Both the position numbers and the translations under genes were made by a program. Positions 16,772 to 25,130 of a DNA stretch of 64,000 nucleotides are shown one piece after another. The notes under the pieces are model-generated. The model did not search any database. It was not told where the DNA came from and saw only the letters and a program-made list of their open reading frames with translations. The DNA lies in assembly GCF_000959445.1 (NCBI RefSeq), contig NZ_CP009631.1, positions 2,852,001-2,916,000 of the forward strand, given 5' to 3'. Position 1 is the first letter of the stretch; every line of letters starts with the position of its first letter. The DNA is from Burkholderia vietnamiensis LMG 10929 (GTDB lineage Bacteria; Pseudomonadota; Gammaproteobacteria; Burkholderiales; Burkholderiaceae).

Positions 16772-18142
16772 ATGTCCGAATCCGCCTTACCGCACGCGGC
16801 CGACACCGCATCGGCCGCCGTCTCGCACCGGCGCGTCCTCGCGCTCGCGTTCCCGATCGTCCTCGCCAACCTGACCCAGCCGCTGCTCGGCGCGGTCGAC
16901 ACGGCCGTGGCCGGCCATCTCGACGGCGCGCAGTATCTCGGCGGCGTCGCGCTCGGCGGCCTCGTCTTCAACTTCGTGTTCTGGGGCTTCGGCTTCCTGC
17001 GGATGGGCACGACCGGCCTCGTCGCGCAGGCGCACGGCGCCCGCGACGCAGCCGGCATCCGCCTGAGCGTGCTGCGCGCGCTCATCGTCGCGTTCGCGCT
17101 CGGCGCCGCCGTGCTCGCCTTGCAGGTACCGCTGCTGTCGTTCGCACTGACCGCGCTCGGCGGCAGCGACGCGGTGCATGCGACGGCACTCGCCTACAGC
17201 CGCGCACGCATCTGGAGCGCTCCGTTCGCGCTGGCGAACTACGTCGTGCTCGGCTACCTGCTCGGCGTGCAGCGCGTACGGCTCGCCCTCGTCGCGCAGG
17301 TGTTCATCAACGCGGTGAACATCGGCGCCGTGCTGCTCTACGTGTACGGCTTCGGCTGGGGCATCGCCGGAATCGGCGCCGCAACGGCCACCGCGGACGC
17401 GTGCGGCTTCGCGCTCGGCGCGTGGATGCTGTGGCGGCTGCGGCCGCGCGGCCTCGGGCCGCTCGCGGCGCATGCGCTGGTGGATCGCATAGCGCTCACG
17501 CGGCTGATCGCGCTCAATCGCGACATCTTCCTGCGCACGCTGTGCCTGCTGGGCGCGTTCGGCTGGTTCGCGCATCTCGGGGCGCAACAGGGCGACGCGA
17601 CGCTCGCCGCAAACGCGCTGCTGCTGAATTTCCAAACCTTCATGGCATATGGGCTCGACGGCTTCGCTCACGCGGCCGAAGCGCTCGTCGGCGCCGCAGC
17701 CGGCGCACGCGATCGCGCGACGTTCCGGCAGGCCGTGCGCGTCACGCTGCTGTGGTCGGCGCTGGGTGCGCTGCTGTTCGCGCTCGTCTATTGGGCAGCC
17801 GGCGGCTGGATCGTCGCGCGGCTGACCGACCAAGCAGACATCCGCGCCGTCGCGCTGCGTTATTTGCCCTGGGCAGCCGTCTCGCCGATCGTTTCCGTGT
17901 GGGGCTTTCTGCTCGACGGCGTGTTCATCGGCGCAACCCAGACGCAGTCGCTGATGCGCGCGATGGTGGCATCGCTCGCGGTCTTCATCGCTGCGACGCT
18001 CGTCGCCGTCGGCCCGTTCGGCAACCACGGACTGTGGTTCGCACTGCTGCTGTTCATGGCCGCGCGTGGCGCGACACTCGCACGCCATCTGCCGGCGCTC
18101 GTGCGGCGCATCGGCGCCGACGGGCCGGCGGCCGGCGCCTGA
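16772..18142 (+). CDS. MATE-family efflux transporter (DinF-like)
   Basis: This 456-residue membrane protein has about 12 hydrophobic segments in two homologous halves. The opening is of MATE/DinF type: LALAFPIVLANLTQPLLGAVDTAVAGHL and WGFGFLRMGTTGLVAQAHGARD. The second half repeats the pattern with RLIALNRDIFLRTLCLL and QTFMAYGLDGFAHAAEALVGAAAGARD. DinF-subgroup MATE proteins export cationic or oxidised compounds using Na+ or H+. The substrate is unknown. It lies just downstream of the DUF2288 gene. Confidence 0.92.
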   Translation: MSESALPHAADTASAAVSHRRVLALAFPIVLANLTQPLLGAVDTAVAGHLDGAQYLGGVALGGLVFNFVFWGFGFLRMGTTGLVAQAHGARDAAGIRLSVLRALIVAFALGAAVLALQVPLLSFALTALGGSDAVHATALAYSRARIWSAPFALANYVVLGYLLGVQRVRLALVAQVFINAVNIGAVLLYVYGFGWGIAGIGAATATADACGFALGAWMLWRLRPRGLGPLAAHALVDRIALTRLIALNRDIFLRTLCLLGAFGWFAHLGAQQGDATLAANALLLNFQTFMAYGLDGFAHAAEALVGAAAGARDRATFRQAVRVTLLWSALGALLFALVYWAAGGWIVARLTDQADIRAVALRYLPWAAVSPIVSVWGFLLDGVFIGATQTQSLMRAMVASLAVFIAATLVAVGPFGNHGLWFALLLFMAARGATLARHLPALVRRIGADGPAAGA

Positions 18143-18158
18143 GCGCCTCGGGCAACGG

Positions 18159-18344
18159 CTATTGCGCCGCAGCGCCCGCGGGCGCCGGCGACACATCGAG
18201 CATCGACGGCGGCGTCATGTCGGTCGGCACGCCGTGGTAGTCGGCTGGATCCTGCGGCGGGTGGCCGCGGCGTGCCTCGCGAGGATCGCCGGCACAACCG
18301 GCAAGAATCGACACGGCCAGCACGAACAGCATCAAACGGGTCAT
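18159..18344 (-). CDS. Small lipoprotein, 61 residues
   Basis: The protein starts MTRLMLFVLAVSILAGCAG: a short lipoprotein signal with lipobox LAGC, so the mature part is about 46 residues beginning at Cys16. The remainder is Pro/Asp-rich and unstructured (RRGHPPQDPADYHGVP...). A GGAG site precedes the ATG. It is convergent with the MATE gene (16-base gap). No function can be inferred. Confidence 0.75.
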   Translation of the reverse strand: MTRLMLFVLAVSILAGCAGDPREARRGHPPQDPADYHGVPTDMTPPSMLDVSPAPAGAAAQ

Positions 18345-18479
18345 CGGGAAGGCTCCGAAAAACGGCGCGCCCAGCGCGCGCCGGAACCGGGCCGAGTCTA
18401 GCCGAATTCCGGGTTAGGAGTCGTCGCGCACATGTCCTACCATGCAAACATGGCGCTGTGCCGTTGAAAGGAGGCTGCC

Positions 18480-18650
18480 ATGATGTCTGAAGAGATCGCC
18501 GGCCTGATCGGCCTGTTCATCGGTGTGATGGTGCTCATCGCGCTGTCCTACTTCGAGTCGCGCGAATACAAGCGCACCCACGGTGGCGAAGGGATGATCC
18601 ATCACTGGATGGCGGAACACCATCTGCTCGACTGGCGGCGCAAGCATTAG
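18480..18650 (+). CDS. 56-residue membrane-anchored small protein
   Basis: A very strong AAAGGAGG site at 18467-18474 precedes two adjacent ATGs (18480, 18483). The product MMSEEIAGLIGLFIGVMVLIALSY... has one N-terminal membrane span and a charged, His-rich soluble tail (RTHGGEGMIHHWMAEHHLL...). The strength of the ribosome site is the main evidence that it is real. Function unknown; the His pairs could bind metal. Confidence 0.75.
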   Translation: MMSEEIAGLIGLFIGVMVLIALSYFESREYKRTHGGEGMIHHWMAEHHLLDWRRKH

Positions 18651-18746
18651 CGCACGCCGCTGCGTCGTCGGGTCCGCCGCGTGAGCGGCGCGTCCAACGT
18701 GCGGACATGCGCACGCTGGAGCGGCCGGTGTGTGCCGCGAAAAGCA

Positions 18747-18783
18747 AACGCCATCACGCGGCGCATTGGCGCGTGATGGCGTT
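18747..18783 (-). terminator. Terminator of the acyltransferase gene
   Basis: A perfect 14-base stem (18747-18760 with 18770-18783) and a nine-base loop are followed on the - strand by TTTGCTTTT. It lies about 45 bases after the stop at 18829. Confidence 0.88.
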
Positions 18784-18828
18784 CGTGCGCGCGCGCGTCG
18801 GGCGCGACGCGCAGGCAAGCGGCAGTGC

Positions 18829-19635
18829 TCAGCCCAGGAAGTGCCGGGCGTAGCGCGCGTTGATGTCCGACAGGCGGAACAGTGTCAGGAAGTCGGCGCA
18901 GTTGAAGTCGGGATCCCAGGCCGGTGCGCCGCAGATCTTCGCGCCGAGGCGCAGATAGCCCTTGATGAGCGGCGGCGGCGCAACGACGGTGCCCGTCTGC
19001 AACTCGTCGACCGGCAGCGCGGTGTGCGGGAAGGCACGGTACTCGGGCGCGGTCAGCGAGTGGGCGGGCAGCGACTGATACAGGTTCGCCGCATAGTGGC
19101 CGCCGTCGGCCATCGACACGCTCGCGCAGCCCAGCATCGTCTCATAGCCGTTCTGCATCATGTAGGCGCCGAGACCGCCCCACAACGCCATGATCACCGC
19201 GCCGCTACGGTAGTCGCTGTGCACGCACGAGCGGCCGACCTCGACCATCTTGCCGCGCAGGTGCGTCAGGCGCGACAGGTCGAATTCGCCCTCGGCGTAC
19301 AACCGGCCGACGCGGGCCGCCTGGTGCGGCGGCAGCACGCGATACGTGCCGACGACTTTCAGCGTATCGAGATCGCGGACCAGCAGGTGGTCGCAGTAGG
19401 CGTCGAAAGGATCGACGTCGAGACCGGACGGGCCACTGACCTGCGCGCCCATCTCTTCGGCGAATACGGTGTAGCGCAGGCGCTGCGCCTCGCGCAGTTC
19501 GTCTTCCGTGCGCGCCCAGGCGGCCCGCAGACGGTACTCGGATGTGACGGTTTCAGCGGCGCGCGGCAGATGGCGCCGCGCTGTATCGAGGGGCAGCGAG
19601 GCGAAGGGGAGCGTAGGCGTCGGCAGTTCTCGCAT
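18829..19635 (-). CDS. olsB: OlsB-like ornithine N-acyltransferase (GNAT/hemolysin-type)
   Basis: I start at ATG 19635, which has AGGAAAG upstream; a longer frame runs to 19710 without one. The 268-residue protein carries the acyltransferase block found in OlsB-type enzymes: LRYTVFAEEMGAQ, DVDPFDAYCDHLLVRD, VGTYRVLPP, and VEVGRSCVHSDYRSG with VIMALWGGLGAYM. OlsB adds a 3-hydroxy fatty acid to ornithine, the first step of phosphorus-free ornithine lipid synthesis. Closeness to phosphate-starvation genes fits, but no Pho box is visible upstream. An OlsA partner is not in the window. Confidence 0.8.
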   Translation of the reverse strand: MRELPTPTLPFASLPLDTARRHLPRAAETVTSEYRLRAAWARTEDELREAQRLRYTVFAEEMGAQVSGPSGLDVDPFDAYCDHLLVRDLDTLKVVGTYRVLPPHQAARVGRLYAEGEFDLSRLTHLRGKMVEVGRSCVHSDYRSGAVIMALWGGLGAYMMQNGYETMLGCASVSMADGGHYAANLYQSLPAHSLTAPEYRAFPHTALPVDELQTGTVVAPPPLIKGYLRLGAKICGAPAWDPDFNCADFLTLFRLSDINARYARHFLG

Positions 19636-19795
19636 TAGGCTTTCCTGGTCGTAAGGAATAGGACGACATGCCAGCCAATGTAGTAACCGGTCGTTACCGT
19701 TCTGTGGCACGACCGTGTCCTTTCAATGACGTGTCGCCGAATTGACTTTAGCAGAAAGCTTACGCAACCGTATGATCAATGGCACGAAAACCGCT

Positions 19796-20254
19796 TCAGA
19801 CAAGCTCCGGCGTCAGTACGGCGCGCAGCACGGCCTGATGGTTGCCGTCGCGGGTGCGGCTCGCGAGCCACACGATGCCGCCCTTCTTGACGCTCCAGCT
19901 GTCGCCGTTGCGCGCGATCAGTTCGGCGGCGACGCAGCCGAGCGTCGGCTGGTGGCCGACGATCACGACCGTCGGTGCGATGCCGTCGGGCCAGCCTGCG
20001 GCGGCCAGCACGTCGTCCACGCTGCCGCCCGGGGCGAGCGCATCGACGGTCCGGTACTGGTCGGTGAGCGCCTCGACCGTCTGCACCGTGCGCGCCGCCG
20101 GGCTCGCGAGGATCACGCTGCTCGATTCGAGCCGGCCGCGCAGCCATTTGGCCATCGCCTGCGCTTCCTTGCGGCCGCGGGTGGTCAGTTGTCTCGCCAG
20201 ATCGTTGGCCGCGTAGTCCTCGGCCTCGGCGTGACGCCACAGGATCAGATTCAT
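19796..20254 (-). CDS. sixA: Phosphohistidine phosphatase SixA
   Basis: The 152-residue protein begins MNLILWRHAEAED with the histidine-phosphatase RHG-type motif (RHAEAE). It has the second active-site region VVIVGHQPTLG with its His, and KKGGIVWL near the end. SixA removes phosphate from histidine of HPt/NPr-type proteins. Two overlapping ATGs occur at 20257 and 20254, both after GGAGAG; I use the second because it gives the standard start. The longer frame to 20446 has no family similarity. Confidence 0.9.
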   Translation of the reverse strand: MNLILWRHAEAEDYAANDLARQLTTRGRKEAQAMAKWLRGRLESSSVILASPAARTVQTVEALTDQYRTVDALAPGGSVDDVLAAAGWPDGIAPTVVIVGHQPTLGCVAAELIARNGDSWSVKKGGIVWLASRTRDGNHQAVLRAVLTPELV

Positions 20255-20418
20255 CATCGTGTCTCTCCATGTGTCGGCGAACCGTCCGGCCGTACGTGTG
20301 CGCGGCGGACGGTCATCGTTGGTATTGTCGCCAATCGGTGGGCGTTCGTGGTCGAACGCGGCATGTGGATAACGGGATTGACCCAGCGACCCATTAGACG
20401 CTAGAATCTTTGGCTCGT

Positions 20419-20495
20419 CGGAGCGTAGCGCAGCCTGGTAGCGCATCTGATTTGGGATCAGAGGGTCGTAGGTTCGAATCCTATCGCTCCGACCA
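20419..20495 (+). tRNA. tRNA-Pro (anticodon TGG)
   Basis: The 7-base acceptor stem CGGAGCG / CGCTCCG encloses a D-arm (GTAGCGCAGCCTGGTAGCGC), an anticodon stem TCTGA/TCAGA with loop TTTGGGA (anticodon TGG) and a T-arm with GTTCGAATC. Discriminator A and encoded CCA end the 77-base gene. Confidence 0.98.
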
Positions 20496-20503
20496 AAGGA
20501 ATC

Positions 20504-20543
20504 AAGGGGTTACATGCCAAAAGCGTGTAACCCCTTTTTCTTT
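20504..20543 (+). terminator. Terminator of tRNA-Pro
   Basis: An 11-base stem (AAGGGGTTACA at 20504-20514, TGTAACCCCTT at 20526-20536) with an 11-base loop runs straight into TTTCTTTTT, nine bases after the tRNA. Confidence 0.92.
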
Positions 20544-20637
20544 TTACGCAGTAGCGACCGGTTTTCCCCGGCGCCCGCCCACGCACGAATCTTGCGACAC
20601 CACGCGATAATATCCGTGATCAAACTCGCAACCGCGC

Positions 20638-21072
20638 ATGAACGACCCAATTTTCAAAACCGCCCTCTTCGGCGCGCTGCTCGCGTTCGCCGCATCGTGC
20701 AACGCCGCACCCGGCAAATCGATCGACGCCGCGCTCGACTGTCATTCGAACGGCCACAAGTTCGTCGCGCCGCTGCTCGCCGCGGGCGACATCGAGTCGC
20801 AGCCGATGCACGTCGAACCGAATTCGGTGAACGCGTTCCGTACGAGCCATCCGTTGACCGCCTATGGCTTCGGCGTCTACGTCGTGCTCGGCTACCAGGC
20901 GAACGACCCGATCTTCCGCTCGGGCACCGGCACGCCGATCGGCGAATGGGCCTATGGCGTCGTCGTGCACGGCACGAAGAGCGCCGTCGAGACGGCCGTG
21001 CGCAACGCAGGCAGCGACGCCACCGTCAAGCAGGCGTTTCCGTTCCTGACCGCGATCGTGTGCTCTGACTGA
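20638..21072 (+). CDS. Secreted protein of unknown function
   Basis: The 144-residue product has a Sec signal peptide (FKTALFGALLAFAASCNAAPG, probable cleavage after NAA near residue 24). The mature domain has no motif I recognise. Two Cys remain (residues ~35 and 142), which may form a disulfide joining the ends. The central GFGVYVVLGYQANDPIF...GEWAYGVVVHG looks like beta strands. It stands alone between tRNA-Pro and ppx; a periplasmic location is inferred. Confidence 0.75.
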   Translation: MNDPIFKTALFGALLAFAASCNAAPGKSIDAALDCHSNGHKFVAPLLAAGDIESQPMHVEPNSVNAFRTSHPLTAYGFGVYVVLGYQANDPIFRSGTGTPIGEWAYGVVVHGTKSAVETAVRNAGSDATVKQAFPFLTAIVCSD

Positions 21073-21151
21073 GCGAGTCGCGCAGAATCCGGGCGCGCGC
21101 AAACGCGCCGCCCGCCCACGCGCGAACGCCGAACGCCGAACGCCGAACGCA

Positions 21152-22666
21152 TCAAGCGCCGGTATAGACGACGCGATACGGAATACCGACCTTCTCCCAC
21201 TCGGCCGCTTCCTGGCTGAGGCTGTAGTCGGTCAGCGGGTTTTGCTCGACCCATGCGCCCGGCAGGCGCACTTCATACCCGCCCTTCTTCATCTGCGACA
21301 CGGAAATGTCCGGCAGCCCGGCGTCCGTGCGGCGTCGGCACAGCAGCGCGGCGAGCCGCAGGCAGAACAGCAGCGGCCACTCGACGTCGCGCGCCTGCGA
21401 CAGCTTGCCGAGCTTGCCCGCATGCCCGAGCACGAGCGCGGCGAGGCGCGCCTGATCGGTACGCGAAAAGCCCGGCATGTCCGCATTGCTCGCGATATAG
21501 GCCGAATGCTTGTGGTACGAACTGTGCGAGATCGACAGCCCGATCTCGTGCAGCGCAGCGGCCCAGCCCAGAAACGTCCGGCCTTCCTCGCGCGCCTCGT
21601 CGTCGCCTTCCTCGAGTTCGTCGTAGAACCGCACGGCCAGCGCGGCGATCCGCCCGGCCTGCGCACGATCGACGCCGTAGCGGCGCGTGAAGCCCTCGAC
21701 GGTCACCGCGCGCATGTCCTCGTGCTGCGTGCGGCCGAGCAGGTCGTACAGCACGCCGAGACGCAGCGCGCCGTCGGTCGTATCGACATAGTCGACGCCC
21801 AGCTCCTCGAACACGGCCAGCATGATCGCGAGGCCGCCGGCGAGCACCGGCACGCGATCGGGCTTCAGCGCGATCAGCTTCAGCCGGTTCACGTTCTCCG
21901 ACTTGATCAGCGCGCGCTTCAGGCGCTCGAGCCCGCCGCGCGAAATGCCGTGCGTGATGCCCGCATCGTTGAAGCCGTTCGCCTCGACGAGCTCGGCGAG
22001 CGCACGCGCGGTACCGGACGACCCGATCGCCTGGTCCCATCCGGCCTTCTTGTACTCGCTGGAAATGATCTGGATCTCGCGCTTGGCCGCGAGCTCGGCC
22101 TGTCGCATCGTGTATTCGTCGACGTTGCCGGCCGGAAAGAACGTGCGGCTGTGGCTCACGCAGCCGATATAAAGGCTCTCCATCACGAGCGGCGTGTAGT
22201 GCGAGCCGATGATGAACTCGGTCGAGCCGCCGCCGATGTCGACCACGAGCCGCTTGCCCGCGCTCGCCGGCACCGAATGCGCAGCGCCTGCGTAGATCAG
22301 CCGCGCCTCTTCGCGACCGGCGATCACTTCGATCGGAAATCCGAGCGCCGCCTCGGCCTCGCCGAGGAATTCGCCCGCATTCTTCGCGACCCGCAACGTA
22401 TTGGTCGCCACCGCGCGCACATGATCGGGATGGAAATCGCGCAGGCGCTCGCCGAACCGTTTGAGCGCGTCCCAGCCACGCTCCTGCGACGCACGGTCGA
22501 GCATCTTGTCGCTCGACAGCCCCGCGGCCAGTCGAACGGGCTCGCGCAACGCATCGACAGGATAGATCTGGCTGCCCGCCGACGTTTCCTCGACGCGCCC
22601 GACGATGAGCCGGAAGCTGTTCGAGCCGAGATCGACGGCCGCCAGCAAGTGGGGGGATGTAACCAT
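21152..22666 (-). CDS. ppx: Exopolyphosphatase Ppx/GppA
   Basis: This 504-residue protein has the ASKHA phosphatase fold: AAVDLGSNSFRLIVGR (phosphate 1 loop) at residues 9-24, the Glu-containing REEARLIYAGA near 119-129, VVDIGGGSTEFIIGS near 141-155, and a C-terminal HD-like helical domain (FLGWAAALHEIGLSISHSSYHKHSAYI). It cleaves terminal phosphates from polyphosphate, or converts pppGpp to ppGpp; the two activities cannot be separated by sequence. It diverges from ppk (226-base gap), so synthesis and breakdown genes share one regulatory region. Confidence 0.93.
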   Translation of the reverse strand: MVTSPHLLAAVDLGSNSFRLIVGRVEETSAGSQIYPVDALREPVRLAAGLSSDKMLDRASQERGWDALKRFGERLRDFHPDHVRAVATNTLRVAKNAGEFLGEAEAALGFPIEVIAGREEARLIYAGAAHSVPASAGKRLVVDIGGGSTEFIIGSHYTPLVMESLYIGCVSHSRTFFPAGNVDEYTMRQAELAAKREIQIISSEYKKAGWDQAIGSSGTARALAELVEANGFNDAGITHGISRGGLERLKRALIKSENVNRLKLIALKPDRVPVLAGGLAIMLAVFEELGVDYVDTTDGALRLGVLYDLLGRTQHEDMRAVTVEGFTRRYGVDRAQAGRIAALAVRFYDELEEGDDEAREEGRTFLGWAAALHEIGLSISHSSYHKHSAYIASNADMPGFSRTDQARLAALVLGHAGKLGKLSQARDVEWPLLFCLRLAALLCRRRTDAGLPDISVSQMKKGGYEVRLPGAWVEQNPLTDYSLSQEAAEWEKVGIPYRVVYTGA

Positions 22667-22892
22667 CAGAAGGGGCTCCGTGCGCGTACGCCCGCGGCAA
22701 CCGCAACCGGTCAGGCCCGCTGGACGACTGTCAAAGGCGTCATTTTAAGCGTGGAACCCTTGCCATTGCCACGCTTCACGGGCATGTAAACAGGTAGATT
22801 CCATATATCCGAAACATTTATGAGACGAAACGGGTTCCGGCGTAGAATTTCCAGATACCAATAAACCAACGTCATCAGCACGTCATCCTACC

Positions 22893-25013
22893 GTGAGAGT
22901 TTCCGAGCGTCCTTTCGAATCATCGCCCGAATCATCCGTTACTCTGCCGATGTCCGCTCGCTACCCGCTACTCAATCGTGAACTCGGCATCCTCGGTTTC
23001 AACGAGCGTGTACTGGCCCAGGCCGCCGACCCGCAAGTGCCGCTGCTCGAGCGCCTGCGCTTCATCTGCATCACCAGCAGCAACCTCGACGAATTCTTCG
23101 AGGTGCGGATGGCGGGCCTGCAGGAACAGATCCGCGACAATCCCGGTGCGCTGACGCCCGACGGCATGTCGCTGCAACACGCTTACGATCTCGTCGTCGA
23201 GCGCGCGCAGCGGCTCGTCCATCGCCAGTACACGATGCTGCACGAAACCGTGCTGCCCGCGCTCGAACAGGAAGGCATCTACTTCCACGCGAGCGACACC
23301 TGGAACGACGCGCAGCTCGAATGGGCGCGCCGCTACTTTCTCGACGAACTGCTGCCGGTGCTCACGCCGATCGGCCTCGATCCCGCGCATCCGTTCCCGC
23401 GCGTGCTGAACAAGAGCCTGAACTTCGTGGTCGAGCTCGAAGGCCGCGACGCGTTCGGCCGGCAGGCGGTGATGGGCATCGTGCAGGCGCCGCGCGCGCT
23501 GCCGCGCGTGGTGCGCATGCCGCAATCGCTGTCGGGCTTCGAGCACGGCTTCGTGCTGCTCAGCTCGTTCATGCAACGCTTCGTCGGCGAACTGTTCCCG
23601 CAGCTCGTCGTGAAGAGCTGCAACCAGTTCCGCATCACCCGCAACAGCGAGCTGTTCGTCGACGAAGACGAAATCACCAACCTGCGCGTCGCGCTGCAAG
23701 GCGAACTGCCCGCGCGCCACCTCGGCAACGCGGTGCGCCTCGAAGTTTCGGCCGACACGCCGGCGCACATCGTGCGCCGCCTGCTCGACGAAAGCAGCCT
23801 CGGCGACAAGGACTGCTACCGCGTGGCAGGCTCGGTGAACCTCGTGCGGCTGATGCAGATCCCCGATCTCGTCGACCGCCCCGACCTGAAATTCGCGCCG
23901 TTCGTCGCGTCGATCCCGCCCGCGATCGCGAATGCGCCGACGATGTTCGACGCGATCGACGCCGGCGACATCCTGCTGCACCATCCGTACGAGAGCTTCC
24001 AGCCGGTGCTCGAGCTGCTGCAGCAGGCCGCGAAGGATCCGAGCGTGGTCGCGATCAAGCAGACGATCTATCGCACCGGCACCGATTCGCCGCTGATGGA
24101 CGCACTGATGGAAGCCGCGCGCAACGGCAAGGAAGTGACGGTCGTCGTCGAGTTGCTCGCGCGCTTCGACGAGGAAACCAACATCAACTGGGCGTCGCAG
24201 CTGGAAGCGGTCGGCGCGCACGTCGTGTACGGCGTGGTCGGCCACAAGTGCCACGCGAAGATGATGCTGATCGTGCGGCGCGTGGTCGAAGGCGGCAAGG
24301 CGACGCTGCGCCGCTATGTCCACCTCGGCACCGGCAACTATCATCCGCGCACCGCGCGCCTCTACACCGACTTCGGGCTGATGACGGCCGACCAGAAGAT
24401 CTGCGAGGACGTGCACCACGTGTTCCAGCAGCTGACCGGCATCGGCGGCGAGCTGACGCTGCACGAGCTGTGGCAGTCGCCGTTCACGCTGCATCCGCGC
24501 ATCATCGATTCGATCCGCGCCGAGATCGACAACGCGCGCGCCGGCAAGCGCGCCCGCATCGTCGCGAAGATGAACGCGCTGCTCGAGCCGTCGGTGATCG
24601 CCGCGCTGTACGAAGCGTCGCAGGCCGGCGTCAAGGTCGACCTGATCGTGCGCGGCGTGTGCGCACTGAAGCCGGGCGTGCCGGGGCTGTCGGAGAACAT
24701 CACGGTGCGCTCGATCGTCGGCCGCTTCCTCGAACATCACCGCATCTACTATTTCCATGCGGGCGGCGCCGAGGAAGTCTATCTGTCGAGCGCCGACTGG
24801 ATGGACCGCAACCTGTTCCGCCGCGTCGAAGTCGCGTTCCCGATCCGCGCGCGCAAGCTCAAGCGCCGCGTGATCGCCGAAGGGCTGTCGGTCTGCCTCG
24901 GCGACAACCAGTCGGCCTGGCTGATGCAGAGCGACGGCCACTACCGCCGCCGGCGCGCGGGCAAGACGGTCCGCAACGCGCAGCTCGGGCTGCTCGCGAA
25001 GTTCTGTTCGTAG
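22893..25013 (+). CDS. ppk: Polyphosphate kinase Ppk1
   Basis: The longest frame starts GTG 22893 (706 residues). The family match begins at MSARYPLLNRELGILGFNERV, so ATG 22950 (687 residues) is an equally good start. Domains are as in Ppk1: an N-terminal helical domain with TSSNLDEFFEVRMAGL, a head domain, then two PLD-like C-terminal domains. The phosphorylated His lies in GHKCHAKMML (residues ~451-454) and the second active-site region is RFLEHHRIYYF with YLSSADWMDRN. It reversibly makes polyphosphate from ATP. A terminator shared with phoR follows 40 bases on. Confidence 0.96.
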   Translation: MRVSERPFESSPESSVTLPMSARYPLLNRELGILGFNERVLAQAADPQVPLLERLRFICITSSNLDEFFEVRMAGLQEQIRDNPGALTPDGMSLQHAYDLVVERAQRLVHRQYTMLHETVLPALEQEGIYFHASDTWNDAQLEWARRYFLDELLPVLTPIGLDPAHPFPRVLNKSLNFVVELEGRDAFGRQAVMGIVQAPRALPRVVRMPQSLSGFEHGFVLLSSFMQRFVGELFPQLVVKSCNQFRITRNSELFVDEDEITNLRVALQGELPARHLGNAVRLEVSADTPAHIVRRLLDESSLGDKDCYRVAGSVNLVRLMQIPDLVDRPDLKFAPFVASIPPAIANAPTMFDAIDAGDILLHHPYESFQPVLELLQQAAKDPSVVAIKQTIYRTGTDSPLMDALMEAARNGKEVTVVVELLARFDEETNINWASQLEAVGAHVVYGVVGHKCHAKMMLIVRRVVEGGKATLRRYVHLGTGNYHPRTARLYTDFGLMTADQKICEDVHHVFQQLTGIGGELTLHELWQSPFTLHPRIIDSIRAEIDNARAGKRARIVAKMNALLEPSVIAALYEASQAGVKVDLIVRGVCALKPGVPGLSENITVRSIVGRFLEHHRIYYFHAGGAEEVYLSSADWMDRNLFRRVEVAFPIRARKLKRRVIAEGLSVCLGDNQSAWLMQSDGHYRRRRAGKTVRNAQLGLLAKFCS

Positions 25014-25052
25014 CGACGCCGTGCGCGCGCTCGCGCGCCGTGCAGCAAACAA

Positions 25053-25083
25053 AAAAGCACAACCCGCAGGTTGTGCTTTTTTC
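25053..25083. terminator. Bidirectional terminator between ppk and phoR
   Basis: A 12-base stem (25053-25064 with 25069-25080) with a four-base loop is flanked by an A-run on the left and a T-run on the right. It can end transcripts from both ppk (+) and the pst-pho operon (-). Confidence 0.92.
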
Positions 25084-25130
25084 ATTCCGGGCCGCGCGCC
25101 GATGCAGCGCCCGGCGCGCGCGTTACGCGC

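Noticed and set aside
19636..19745. Possible Pho box ahead of the OlsB-like gene
   Set aside because: Only one loose GTCAT-like match is present, with no second unit at an 11-base step.
22950..25013. Long leftward open frame covering ppk
   Set aside because: It is the antisense shadow of ppk, produced by high G+C codon use; it has no ribosome site or family motif.
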